Program-made: the position numbers and the translations under genes
Assembly (NCBI GenBank): GCA_039939375.1
Contig: JBDVJO010000010.1
Span: forward strand, 62,001-126,000
Length of the DNA: 64,000 bases
Direction of reading: 5' to 3'
Source: Paracrocinitomix sp039939375
GTDB lineage: Bacteria; Bacteroidota; Bacteroidia; Flavobacteriales_D; Crocinitomicaceae
Notes under the pieces: generated by a model
Told to the model about the DNA's origin: nothing
Seen by the model: only the letters and a program-made list of their open reading frames with translations
The model's database searches: none
Shown here: piece after piece, positions 50,847 through 59,590 of the stretch
How positions within the stretch are numbered: position 1 is the stretch's first letter
Layout: the number at the start of each line of letters is the position of its first letter

Positions 50847-52804
50847 GTAACTCTAACGCCAATAACGCAAACATCATCTAGTTGTTCTAATTCTCCTTTC
50901 CAATTCTGAAAAGTGTTTACCAATGCTTCTCCTTGCTTAGGCATTGGGGTCTTATTAATTTTTAGCAGCAAATTTCTGAAGTTTGAATACTTAAACTTTT
51001 TACCATTTTCTCCTCCGAATTGATCCATGTAGCCATCCGAAAAGAGATAAAAAATATCCCCTTTAGTTAACTTAAGTTTATGATTGGTGTAGAGTAGGGA
51101 GGTCTCATAGTTTCCTATTGGCTGCTTGTCTGGATTTACAATTTCAATTTCTGAACTGTTATTTGCCCTAATTAAATAAAGTGGATTATTAGCACCTGCC
51201 CATTCAATAGAATTGTCTTTTTTATGCCAAGCGCACAAGGTGATATCCATTCCATCTTTAACACCAGCCTGGTTTTCACTAAAGGCTTCTACAACCAATT
51301 CTCTTGTTTTATCAAGAATTTTAGAGGGAGATGTTAGTTTAAACTCTCTAACCGATCTATTTAATGCATTGTGGCAAACCACTGAAACCATGGCTCCTGG
51401 AACACCATGACCGGTGCAATCAGCAACTGCCAATAAAACTGTATCACCGATAACTTCCATCCAATAAAAATCTCCCGCTACAATGTCTTTTGGTTGATAG
51501 AGCACAAAAGACTCATTTAAATTTTTGGCAATTGCTTCCGCTGAAGGAATAATGGCGTTTTGAATTCGTTTGGCATATTTTATAGAGTCTAAGATTTCAT
51601 TGTTTTTTTCTTGAATTATTGCCTTTTGTGTACTCAATAGCGCGTTTGCTTTTTTCTTTTGGAAATTCGCGACTAATGCAAAAATTAATACCCCAAACAA
51701 GAGTAATGAACATCCAACTACAATATAAAGTATCAGCTTATTCTTATCGTTCTCTAAAGTCTGAAGCTCACTTTGTGCGTTGAGTTCGTTGATTAGTTTT
51801 TCTTTTTCTGCCGATTCGTATTTTGTGTTCAACTCTTCAACAATTTCGGTTTTGTTTTGCTCATTTAGGCTGTCTTTCAATGTAATGTGCTTTTTTAAGG
51901 CTGAGAGTGCTTTTAAATAATTTCCAGATTGTTCATAATATGAAGACAGATAACCTAAAGCGGTCATGGTGTTGCTTCTGGCGTCTATTTCATTCATTAG
52001 CTGAATACCAGATTCGGCCAAGGAAATCGCTTTATCTATTTCTCCTTTTTCAGACATCCATTCAGATTCCATCAACATGATTTCACCTTTGAAATACTTA
52101 CTTTCAATTTTTTTTGCAGCTTCTTTGGCTAAATCTAGAAGGGAATCAGCATGTTCAGGAGTTGAGCATTCAAAAGCATAACTAGCAGCATTGGCCATAC
52201 TTATACAGTATGCATCAAGTCTTTTGATTTTATCAAACATTTCAGCAGCTTTGAGCGAGTATTTAAGCGCTGGTTGATATTCACCTATTTCAGAATGCGC
52301 TATTCCAAGACCGACAAGAGGCACTGCAATTACGGCGGTGTCTTGAGTTTGAATGGCATAGTCGTAAGAGAGATTATAGTATTTGGTGCATTTCTCAATA
52401 TCATCTAAATCTAAATAGGCGTTTCCGATTGTATTATAACAGGTGGAGATGAGCTTGGTAGAATCTAAACTTTCGTAAATGTTTATAGCTCCAAAAAGCA
52501 ATTCAAGCGCGTCTTTCGTTTGCCCCATTCCGGTTAAGATGGACCCTTTTAGCTCGTATGCGTGAGCCAGGTTGGTTTGATTGCCATCAGAAATTGAGTG
52601 ATTAATAGCTCTATCTACGTACAGTTTTGATTTTTCATTATCAACATTCCTGAGTTTGCTTGCAATTTTTAAAGCGGTTAACGTTTTGTCATTCAGTTCT
52701 TTTTGCTGCTGATATTGTCGTTTAAGACTGTCAAGCATATTTTCTCCAAATGACAAATTCGTGTAAAGTAGTGCTAACAACGCTATGACAAGTAGCTTAT
52801 TCAT
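50843..52804 (-). CDS. TPR-domain membrane SpoIIE/PP2C phosphatase
   Basis: 653 residues. Signal-anchor region (about 1-20), six to eight tetratricopeptide repeats facing the periplasm (about 30-320), a membrane helix (about 355-378, VVGCSLLLFGVLIFALVANF), a coiled coil, and a cytosolic SpoIIE phosphatase (about 415-653): IVAGDFYWMEV, VADCTGHGVPGAM, DGMDITL, LFSDGYMDQFGG, LDDVCVIGV. It can relay an envelope signal by dephosphorylating a SiaC/antagonist-like protein. It overlaps the upstream PAP2 gene by eight bases. Confidence 0.85.
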   Translation of the reverse strand: MNKLLVIALLALLYTNLSFGENMLDSLKRQYQQQKELNDKTLTALKIASKLRNVDNEKSKLYVDRAINHSISDGNQTNLAHAYELKGSILTGMGQTKDALELLFGAINIYESLDSTKLISTCYNTIGNAYLDLDDIEKCTKYYNLSYDYAIQTQDTAVIAVPLVGLGIAHSEIGEYQPALKYSLKAAEMFDKIKRLDAYCISMANAASYAFECSTPEHADSLLDLAKEAAKKIESKYFKGEIMLMESEWMSEKGEIDKAISLAESGIQLMNEIDARSNTMTALGYLSSYYEQSGNYLKALSALKKHITLKDSLNEQNKTEIVEELNTKYESAEKEKLINELNAQSELQTLENDKNKLILYIVVGCSLLLFGVLIFALVANFQKKKANALLSTQKAIIQEKNNEILDSIKYAKRIQNAIIPSAEAIAKNLNESFVLYQPKDIVAGDFYWMEVIGDTVLLAVADCTGHGVPGAMVSVVCHNALNRSVREFKLTSPSKILDKTRELVVEAFSENQAGVKDGMDITLCAWHKKDNSIEWAGANNPLYLIRANNSSEIEIVNPDKQPIGNYETSLLYTNHKLKLTKGDIFYLFSDGYMDQFGGENGKKFKYSNFRNLLLKINKTPMPKQGEALVNTFQNWKGELEQLDDVCVIGVRVT

Positions 52805-53435
52805 TTACTTGAATTGTTTTCGTGTAGTTTATTTTACCCATTAAGTAATACACTCCAAAAAATGTGAGAATTCCTAAACAAGCTCCGGCAACAATGTCTT
52901 CTGTAAAATGCTGAGAAATATGTACTCTAGAATAAGCGGCTAGTATAGCACAAATGGCAAATATTGCTTGGGCATAACGCTTTTTTCTGAAAACGAAAGC
53001 CAAGAATACGAATAAGGCAAAAGAAGCTGTACTATGGCCAGATGGAAAAGAATAGGCCGCATGTAAATCAACTCCTTGAATGAATTCAATTTCACCATTT
53101 TTAAATACTCCTGAGGGTCTTAAAACATCTGAAAAAACTTGACGTTTGAAGAGTTGTGCAAGTAAGCCAGATATTGCCAGAGTTGCCAGTCCAAAAATGC
53201 CATAGGCAATTTTGTGTTTTGTAAATAGTGCTGCAATGACAATTAGAATTACAGCAGTTAATCCATCTCCTATGTGCGTGAAATACTTGAAGAACGAATT
53301 GGCAGGTTCGCCTATTTGTTGATTTATAGCTACATGTAATTCGAATTTATCAGTAATGAAAACAAGAATTAATCCGGTAAAAATAAACAGCAGGGCAAAT
53401 GCCATAAAGGGCAATATGGCTTTAAACAGTTTCAT
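52797..53435 (-). CDS. PAP2-family phosphatase
   Basis: 212 residues with about five membrane helices and the three PAP2 motifs: KRQVFSDVLRPSG, SFPSGHSTA, and SRVHISQHFTEDIVAG. These enzymes remove phosphate from lipids such as undecaprenyl diphosphate or phosphatidic acid. It lies in a run of overlapping genes: it shares one base with the carboxylase gene upstream and eight with the SpoIIE gene downstream. Confidence 0.88.
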   Translation of the reverse strand: MKLFKAILPFMAFALLFIFTGLILVFITDKFELHVAINQQIGEPANSFFKYFTHIGDGLTAVILIVIAALFTKHKIAYGIFGLATLAISGLLAQLFKRQVFSDVLRPSGVFKNGEIEFIQGVDLHAAYSFPSGHSTASFALFVFLAFVFRKKRYAQAIFAICAILAAYSRVHISQHFTEDIVAGACLGILTFFGVYYLMGKINYTKTIQVNE

Positions 53436-55078
53436 TAGGTTTGCAGGGCACCTACGTTGTATCGTTTGTCTGCTTTTTTATGATTCGCCATTTCAATTCC
53501 CATTGAAATTACTTTTCTTGTTTCTAATGGGTCGATAATAGCATCTACCCAAATTCTAGAAGCCGCATAATAAGGAGAAATTTGCTCATCATAACGCGCT
53601 TTTATTTTATCATAAAGCTCTTTTTGAACCTTATCATCTACTTCTTCACCACTTCTTTTAAGTGATGCCACCTCAATTTGAGTTAAAGTTTTAGCCGCAG
53701 ATGCTCCAGACATTACTGCTAATTCAGCTGTAGGCCAAGAAACAATGAGTCTCGGATCATAAGCTTTCCCACACATAGCATAGTTTCCAGCGCCGTAAGA
53801 ATTCCCCATGACTACGGTGAATTTAGGAACGACAGAATTTGACATGGCATTCACCATTTTAGCTCCGTCTTTAATTATTCCTGCGTGTTCTGATTTAGAT
53901 CCTACCATAAATCCACTGACATCTTGCAAAAAGACCAGGGGAATATTTTTCTGATTACAGACCATAATAAATCGCGCAGCTTTATCTGCTGAATCTGTGT
54001 AAATAACGCCTCCAAACTGCATTTCGCCTTTTGCTGATTTGACAACTTCTCGCTGATTGGCCACAATTCCTACGCTCCATCCATCAATTCTAGCATAGCC
54101 ACAGATAATCGTTTTTCCATAATCTTCTTTATATTCTGTGAAATCCGAATCATCAACTAATCGAGCAATGATGTCTTTCATATTATAAGGCTTTGAACGC
54201 TCTCTTGGGAACAAGCCATAAATTTCATTTTCGTTTTCTTTCGGAGCTTTAGGTTTTTTACGATCAAAGCCTGCAGATTCTGCTGCTCCAATTTTATCCA
54301 TTAAATTTCTAATGGTTTGCAAGCAGTCGGCATCATCTTTTGATTTATAGTCACATACACCGCTTACTGCTGTATGGGTAGTCGCTCCTCCGAGTGTCTC
54401 ATTATCTATCGTTTCACCAATTGCTGCTTTTACTAGGTAGGAGCCTGCAAGGAATATTGTTCCTGTTTTATCAACTATCAATGATTCATCTGACATTATT
54501 GGCAAATAGGCGCCGCCTGCGACACAGCTGCCCATAACAGCTGCGATTTGAGTAATGCCTAAAGAAGACATGACCGCATTATTTCTAAAGATTCTTCCAA
54601 AATGCTCCTTGTCTGGGAAAATTTCATCTTGCATGGGAAGGTAAACACCTGCGCTATCTACTAAGTATATAATCGGAAGATTGTTTTCCATAGCAATCTC
54701 CTGTGCTCTCAAATTCTTTTTACCTGTAATAGGGAACCATGCACCGGCCTTTACGGTGGCATCATTGGCAACGATTATACATTGTCTTCCGCTAACGTAT
54801 CCAATTTTTATCACCACACCGCCTGCTGGGCATCCTCCATGCTCTTTATACATGCCTTCACCAGCAAATGCTCCAATCTCAATCGTCTCTGTGTCGGGAT
54901 CAATTAGTTTATCGATTCTTTCTCTTGCAGTAAGTTTTCCTTTTGCATGATGCTTTTCAATTTTCTTTTTTCCTCCTCCTTCATAAACTTTCTCTAATTT
55001 GCTCTCCATATCAGAAATGAGCATTTTAATTGAGTCTTCGTTTTTGTTGAATTCTAGTTCAGATGCTTTGATAGCCAT
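53435..55078 (-). CDS. Acyl-CoA carboxylase beta subunit (carboxyltransferase)
   Basis: 547 residues, full length for a carboxyltransferase of the propionyl/3-methylcrotonyl/acetyl-CoA carboxylase group. Blocks such as GKLTARERIDKLID, VANDATVKAGAWFPITGKK, GSCVAGGAYLPIMSDE and MGNSYGAGNYAMCG fit, with the acyl-CoA binding loops. The GGATTHTAVSGVCDY segment resembles methylcrotonyl-CoA carboxylase (MccB). The biotin-carrying alpha subunit is not adjacent. First gene of a transcript continuing into PAP2, the SpoIIE phosphatase and a secreted protein. Confidence 0.92.
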   Translation of the reverse strand: MAIKASELEFNKNEDSIKMLISDMESKLEKVYEGGGKKKIEKHHAKGKLTARERIDKLIDPDTETIEIGAFAGEGMYKEHGGCPAGGVVIKIGYVSGRQCIIVANDATVKAGAWFPITGKKNLRAQEIAMENNLPIIYLVDSAGVYLPMQDEIFPDKEHFGRIFRNNAVMSSLGITQIAAVMGSCVAGGAYLPIMSDESLIVDKTGTIFLAGSYLVKAAIGETIDNETLGGATTHTAVSGVCDYKSKDDADCLQTIRNLMDKIGAAESAGFDRKKPKAPKENENEIYGLFPRERSKPYNMKDIIARLVDDSDFTEYKEDYGKTIICGYARIDGWSVGIVANQREVVKSAKGEMQFGGVIYTDSADKAARFIMVCNQKNIPLVFLQDVSGFMVGSKSEHAGIIKDGAKMVNAMSNSVVPKFTVVMGNSYGAGNYAMCGKAYDPRLIVSWPTAELAVMSGASAAKTLTQIEVASLKRSGEEVDDKVQKELYDKIKARYDEQISPYYAASRIWVDAIIDPLETRKVISMGIEMANHKKADKRYNVGALQT

Positions 55079-55158
55079 AATTTGTCAAATTTACTCGGTG
55101 CATCAAATATACTAGTTTGCAGATAGATTCTATATTTGATTTTGAAAATTTCACACTT

Positions 55159-55587
55159 ATGGAACTTAATTCATTCAACCTCAGAGTATACGGTCTTTTG
55201 ATACATGATGACCACGTATTGATTACTCATGAGCGAAGAAGCGGGGTTGAGATGACGAAATTTCCAGGTGGAGGATTGGAGTTTGGTGAGGGAATCAAAG
55301 ATTGCTTAAAGCGAGAGTTTCAAGAGGAATTGGAGATAGAGATTGAAGTCAAGGATTTTTATTTCGTAAATGATTTTCTTCAGATTTCTGCCTATAGAGG
55401 TTCAGATCAATTGATTTCATTTTACTATAAAGTAGAAAGTAATGAGCTGAATAAGATTGTTACCGAGAAGAAAAGGACCTTAGGATTCAATGAGCAAATA
55501 TTTGAATGGATTCCAATAACTGCCTTGAAAGTTGAAGAATTCACCTTTCCAATAGATAAGAAGGTGGTTGAAATGCTGATCGCTTGA
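55159..55587 (+). CDS. NUDIX hydrolase
   Basis: 142 residues. The NUDIX box GGGLEFGEGIKDCLKREFQEEL follows the G-x5-E-x7-REUxEExGU pattern. Hydrolyses a nucleoside diphosphate linked to another group X. I chose ATG at 55159 (MELNSFNLRVYG); an in-frame TTG at 55117 is less likely. Monocistronic on plus strand; its stop abuts the next convergent gene. Substrate unknown. Confidence 0.88.
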   Translation: MELNSFNLRVYGLLIHDDHVLITHERRSGVEMTKFPGGGLEFGEGIKDCLKREFQEELEIEIEVKDFYFVNDFLQISAYRGSDQLISFYYKVESNELNKIVTEKKRTLGFNEQIFEWIPITALKVEEFTFPIDKKVVEMLIA

Positions 55588-56307
55588 TTAATCTAAAATG
55601 TCATCTGAAGACGATATTTCGAAAGTAGATTCATCTTCTCCTGCTTTCCATGCTTCTAAAAATTTGTTTTGGTCTTGTTGTGATTCTTTAATCATTTTAA
55701 TCACTAAGAAAATGCAGACAATACCTGTGATGTCAGAAAATAAAGCCAACATATTTGAATTCATAAATTGCTCAACAGTAAAGGCGCGTCTTGCTATTTG
55801 AGCTGATATGTTTGCACTAATACTAGAAGCTATCCAGGTTCCCCACCACCATCCAACGGTACTCAAATCTGTAGAACTATTTTGATCAGTTTCTTCATGC
55901 AAGGTAGAAGATTTTCTAGAAACATATTTTTTAGTTTCAATCCAGATGTCTTTCATGATTTGAAAAGGCTTGAAAAGACTCATGATAGGGACAAACCATG
56001 CACCGGCAGCCCAACCTTCAGTCATATTCAGGTTTTTTACTCCAGCTTTATGTAAGTTATGATAAGCCCTTCTGAACCATTGAATGAATACCACAATAAC
56101 GACAATTTGAGCTATCATGGATAATAAGGTGATTAAAAGTTGTCGTTGATCATTAGAGTTTGCTTCAGCTATTCCGAAGCTGCCTTTGCTCAATAACATA
56201 TATTCCATCACGTTAGAGACTAGCATGAGTGCATAGCAGCCTAAAAGAATATAGAAACAAGTGATTGCGGTTTTGGCTCTTTGAGCATTGTCCAATACGT
56301 TTTTCAT
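55588..56307 (-). CDS. DUF4328 membrane protein
   Basis: 239 residues with about four membrane helices (first at 15-38, second at 60-80, others at 145-165 and 190-210) and the family signature WFRRAYHNLHKAGVKNLN, TEGWAAGAWFVPIMSLFKPFQI. DUF4328 proteins are found mainly in Bacteroidota and Actinobacteria; function unknown. Confidence 0.8.
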   Translation of the reverse strand: MKNVLDNAQRAKTAITCFYILLGCYALMLVSNVMEYMLLSKGSFGIAEANSNDQRQLLITLLSMIAQIVVIVVFIQWFRRAYHNLHKAGVKNLNMTEGWAAGAWFVPIMSLFKPFQIMKDIWIETKKYVSRKSSTLHEETDQNSSTDLSTVGWWWGTWIASSISANISAQIARRAFTVEQFMNSNMLALFSDITGIVCIFLVIKMIKESQQDQNKFLEAWKAGEDESTFEISSSDDILD

Positions 56308-56343
56308 AATTGAGTTTTGGTGAAACGAAGATAATTTTTTTAT

Positions 56344-56919
56344 CTAAATACCAATTCTCTTTTTAACATAGGAATTTATTCTCTTGTAGAATTGTTGTGG
56401 AGTCATGGTGCGCCAGCTCATATCTTCTAATTCACCACCTAGCACAAAATAAGAATCTAAACTCTCAGATTTCATTTCATCTAGTACATGTTCCCTCAAG
56501 TTTAGCATGGCTATCCATCCATTTTCATCTTCAACTTCATCAAACCATTCTTCATAATAATCGTCACTTTCTGCGTGAAAGTTCAAAATATTTTCACCGA
56601 TAAGAATAAACTTGTAGATGCCACATTGCATCAATATTTCAAGGATATCTCTTTTGAAAACCATTATGTCATTTTCTACCACATCATTCCATTCTCCAAA
56701 TAGTTCAATGACACAAAAACCTTCATCATAATCAGCAAAAAGTATTTTGATGAATAACGTTGAAGAGCCAATGTTGTCCCATTGAGGATGGATTAAATAG
56801 TTGTAAATCGAATCGGTAAACTCGAATTCTGAATATTCTCTTTCATAGAATGGAGATTGAATGTCTTCAGAGGCTATATATAAGCCCCGCCAATTATAAT
56901 ATGGTTCAATCATGTGCAT
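56344..56919 (-). CDS. Conserved hypothetical protein
   Basis: 191 residues, acidic, no signal or membrane helix, so cytosolic. A few segments (YYNWRGLYIASEDIQSPFY, LFADYDEGFCVIELFGEW, PQQFYKRINSYVKK) recur in an uncharacterised Bacteroidota family, from memory. TATCTTTG at 56928-56935 precedes it. The gene precedes DUF4328 with a 36-base gap; a joint transcript is possible. Confidence 0.6.
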   Translation of the reverse strand: MHMIEPYYNWRGLYIASEDIQSPFYEREYSEFEFTDSIYNYLIHPQWDNIGSSTLFIKILFADYDEGFCVIELFGEWNDVVENDIMVFKRDILEILMQCGIYKFILIGENILNFHAESDDYYEEWFDEVEDENGWIAMLNLREHVLDEMKSESLDSYFVLGGELEDMSWRTMTPQQFYKRINSYVKKRIGI

Positions 56920-56927
56920 CTTGTTTA

Positions 56928-56935
56928 CAAAGATA
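56928..56935 (-). promoter_or_regulatory. Candidate -7 box for the hypothetical gene at 56919
   Basis: Plus-strand CAAAGATA equals TATCTTTG on the coding strand. It lies only nine bases before the start codon, so transcripts would have almost no leader. Confidence 0.35.
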
Positions 56936-57001
56936 ACTGACCATGCAAAACGTACAACGTTTTTGACTAACTTTGAATTGAAAATTAGATAATAGAATTA
57001 A

Positions 57002-58729
57002 ATGAAAAATTTAAGAAGAGCATTTGCTCTAGCATTAATAGCCATAGTGGTTGTTTCATGCGGTAAAGAAAGAACTAGAGAAGAGAAAGTTTCAGCAATG
57101 ATTCAGCAAGTTGATTCGCCATTCTTTGTGGCTTCAATGAATCTTCAAACTTTAATGGATAAGAGTGAAGTCATGAAAGAAGGGACGATTCCTTTTACTT
57201 ATTATCAAGTGATTAGCTTTTTCTTAGATGTTGAGTTGACAGGTATTGATTACGGAACGGATGTTCAGGTAATTGTTGGTGAAGGAGAGTCTTTTACGCC
57301 TAATTTTTATGGGATTTTCAAAGTAAACGACCAAGAGAAGTTTAAAGGCCTTTTAGAAACTGAGGCAAATGCAGAAGTTAAAGAAAAAGATGGGATGAAC
57401 TACGCCATTAAAGATAGCGAGCATTATTGCTTGGTCTGGAATGATGATATGGCTATGATTTCTTCAATTCCAATTAATCTGGCTGCAATGTTTACGGGTA
57501 AAGGAGGTAAAGAAGGTGAGAAAATGGTAGATAAGAATATCGCAATCATCAACGCAGCAACAGAAGGTGAGATAGATGAAGATTGGAAAACATTTTTAAC
57601 TAAAGATGCCGATATAGCAATGCATTATGATGGAGAAGGATTTTACGACTATATGACAATGATGTCTATGGGTGAAGAAGAGGAGCTGGAGAAAATGAAA
57701 GAATTGAATGAAGGAATTTCAATGGATATGTTCATTAATTTTAATAATGGAAGTGCAGATTTTGAGATTATTTCTGATTTGTCAGATGAATTAAGAGAGC
57801 AATGGGCGTTTTTAGGAGAAGAAGGAGCTTCAGATAAAATGTTGACGTATGGTAAGTCTGAAAATCCAATTTTATCAGGTTCTTATAAGTTTGGAGTGGA
57901 AGGTGCATTGAACTATGTTGAGAATATGTTTTCTGAAGAATATGAAAACATGGAGGAGGATGCCGAGAAGGTTGGGCTTTCTATTGAGGATTTGAGAAAT
58001 TCAACTTCTGGTGAGTTTGTGTATATGATTGATGAAGTCAAACAGGTTTCTAGAACAGTTGATTTTGGGTATGGTGATCCTTTTGAAGTGAAATCTACCG
58101 AGCCAATTTTTGGATTTGCATTAGGATTAAAAGATAATTCTTACATCAAGTCTAAAATGGAAGAGATGATGATTGCTCAAAGCACAGATGGTGCTGAAGC
58201 TGAAGGTATGCCAGAAATTAAAGTTTGGGAGAATGGTGTTGTTCAAATTGATGAAGCACTTATTTATTTAGGAGAAGATATCATGTTTGCTTCAAATGAT
58301 ACGGCATGGGTTAATTTGATTGCAGCTGGACAAGGAGTTAAGATTAATAATCCAAATGGCGTTATAAATGTGAATCCAATAGGGATGTATGTTCAGTTTG
58401 CGAAATTAGCAAACGTTGGAGAATTGCAAGATCAAAGCGAGATGATTGCTTTATTTAAGGATTTGACTTTATCAATGAATTTAGATGGTGGAAGTATTCA
58501 CTTGAATTTCAACGAAACAGATCAAAACTCACTTAAATTAATTACTGTTGCGGTAGGTGAAGTGATGGCCGATTTTGAAAAAATGTCAAATCCAGACATG
58601 GAAGCTGAGTTAGAAGAGGCTGTGAAACAAACGGAAGATGCGTTCGGTGAGTTAGAAGAAGATTTAGAAGAAGGTTTGAATGAGTTGGGTGATGAGCTTG
58701 AAGATGCTTTTGATGAGCTCAATAAATAA
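57002..58729 (+). CDS. DUF4836-like lipoprotein
   Basis: 575 residues, lipobox VVVSCGKE near 20. A large extracytoplasmic domain with many acidic and Lys residues; the N-terminal QVDSPFFVASMNLQTLMDKSEV and the alternating beta pattern resemble Bacteroidota DUF4836 lipoproteins. The C-terminus ends in an acidic helix of Glu/Leu repeats (ELEEDLEEGLNELGDE). TAACTTTG at 56968-56975 is a good -7 box. It ends before a strong bidirectional terminator. Confidence 0.65.
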   Translation: MKNLRRAFALALIAIVVVSCGKERTREEKVSAMIQQVDSPFFVASMNLQTLMDKSEVMKEGTIPFTYYQVISFFLDVELTGIDYGTDVQVIVGEGESFTPNFYGIFKVNDQEKFKGLLETEANAEVKEKDGMNYAIKDSEHYCLVWNDDMAMISSIPINLAAMFTGKGGKEGEKMVDKNIAIINAATEGEIDEDWKTFLTKDADIAMHYDGEGFYDYMTMMSMGEEEELEKMKELNEGISMDMFINFNNGSADFEIISDLSDELREQWAFLGEEGASDKMLTYGKSENPILSGSYKFGVEGALNYVENMFSEEYENMEEDAEKVGLSIEDLRNSTSGEFVYMIDEVKQVSRTVDFGYGDPFEVKSTEPIFGFALGLKDNSYIKSKMEEMMIAQSTDGAEAEGMPEIKVWENGVVQIDEALIYLGEDIMFASNDTAWVNLIAAGQGVKINNPNGVINVNPIGMYVQFAKLANVGELQDQSEMIALFKDLTLSMNLDGGSIHLNFNETDQNSLKLITVAVGEVMADFEKMSNPDMEAELEEAVKQTEDAFGELEEDLEEGLNELGDELEDAFDELNK

Positions 58730-58750
58730 AAAAGGATTCTAATTATAGGA

Positions 58751-58784
58751 AAAAAAGCCAAGCATTTAAATGCTTGGCTTTTTT
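58751..58784. terminator. Bidirectional terminator between two convergent genes
   Basis: A perfect 34-base inverted repeat, AAAAAAGCCAAGCATTT (58751-58767) followed at once by its reverse complement (58768-58784), separates the DUF4836-like gene from the convergent hsp20 gene and can terminate both. Confidence 0.9.
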
Positions 58785-58825
58785 ATTTGAACTATGAAAA
58801 AAACGCTTACGTACATGTAAGCAAC

Positions 58826-59278
58826 CTATGAAACCTTAATTTCTTTTACTAATTCTCTGTCAATTGCTTTTTTATTTTTTGGAATCGAAAGCTTTAGGAT
58901 TCCATCTTCATATGTAGCTGAAATTTTATTTTCTTCTACGTCTTCAGCTAAATTAAATACCCTTTGAAAAGATCGTTGGCTAAACTCTTGGTGAGTAAAA
59001 TCGTGCTCCTCTCTTGTTTCTTCAATAGTCGTTTTTGCGCCTACTTTTAATTCTGAATTTTGGACGGTTATTGAAAAATCTTCTTTTTTCCATCCTGGAA
59101 CCGATAAATGAATTTCATAAGAATCTTCTTTTCTGATAATATTTGCCTTAGGCAAATGAAAGTTCATTTTCTTAGAAAAATTCAATCCTTTTTCTGGGAA
59201 TCCAACGATTTCATTGAAAAGCTTTTCAAACCCGTTTCCCAATACTTCTTGTCCGTTATTTAACTTCTGTAACATCAT
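58826..59278 (-). CDS. Hsp20/alpha-crystallin small heat-shock protein
   Basis: 150 residues. Alpha-crystallin domain (about 45-140) with IHLSVPGWKKEDFSITV and the strand-loop ISATYEDGILKLSIPKNKK. ATP-independent chaperone that holds unfolded proteins. The upstream 312-base spacer has inverted repeats that may be operators, shared with the divergent glnN. Confidence 0.93.
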   Translation of the reverse strand: MMLQKLNNGQEVLGNGFEKLFNEIVGFPEKGLNFSKKMNFHLPKANIIRKEDSYEIHLSVPGWKKEDFSITVQNSELKVGAKTTIEETREEHDFTHQEFSQRSFQRVFNLAEDVEENKISATYEDGILKLSIPKNKKAIDRELVKEIKVS

Positions 59279-59590
59279 TTTTTTTATTTTTTGTGCTCCT
59301 ATTTAAAGGGCGGTTTTTATTAAAATTCTGTTTTGTCTAGGTCAAAACCGATACCAATCCGATAAAACGTCTATTTTTACGCCATTATGACATGTTTAGT
59401 TTGGTTTTTCTGACGTTTTGTCTGTTGCGATTTGTTTTCTCTGTAAAACAGACATGAATACTAGGGTTTTTAGATAATTCCTGAATAGGTAGTTGAAAAA
59501 TAGGGGGTCTGTTCATAAAAAAGTGCTTTTTCTTGATTTTACCCCCTAAATTATAGGTACCTTTGTCTAAAATTTATAAAAAATATAAAA
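59279..59590. other. Divergent regulatory region between hsp20 and glnN
   Basis: 312 bases with no gene. Contains two short dyads: GTTTTG-7-CAAAAC at 59331-59349 and TGTCTGTT (59418-59425) paired with AACAGACA (59446-59453), and a promoter-like element for glnN near 59533-59565. The dyads could be operator sites for stress or nitrogen control; nothing was recognised with confidence. Confidence 0.4.
59533..59565 (+). promoter_or_regulatory. Candidate promoter of glnN
   Basis: TTG at 59533-59535 (within TTTTTCTTG) and TACCTTTG at 59558-59565 (TAnnTTTG) with a 22-base spacer. The same TTTTTCTTG word precedes the -7 box of the metX leader. A 20-25 base leader to the ATG results. Confidence 0.5.
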
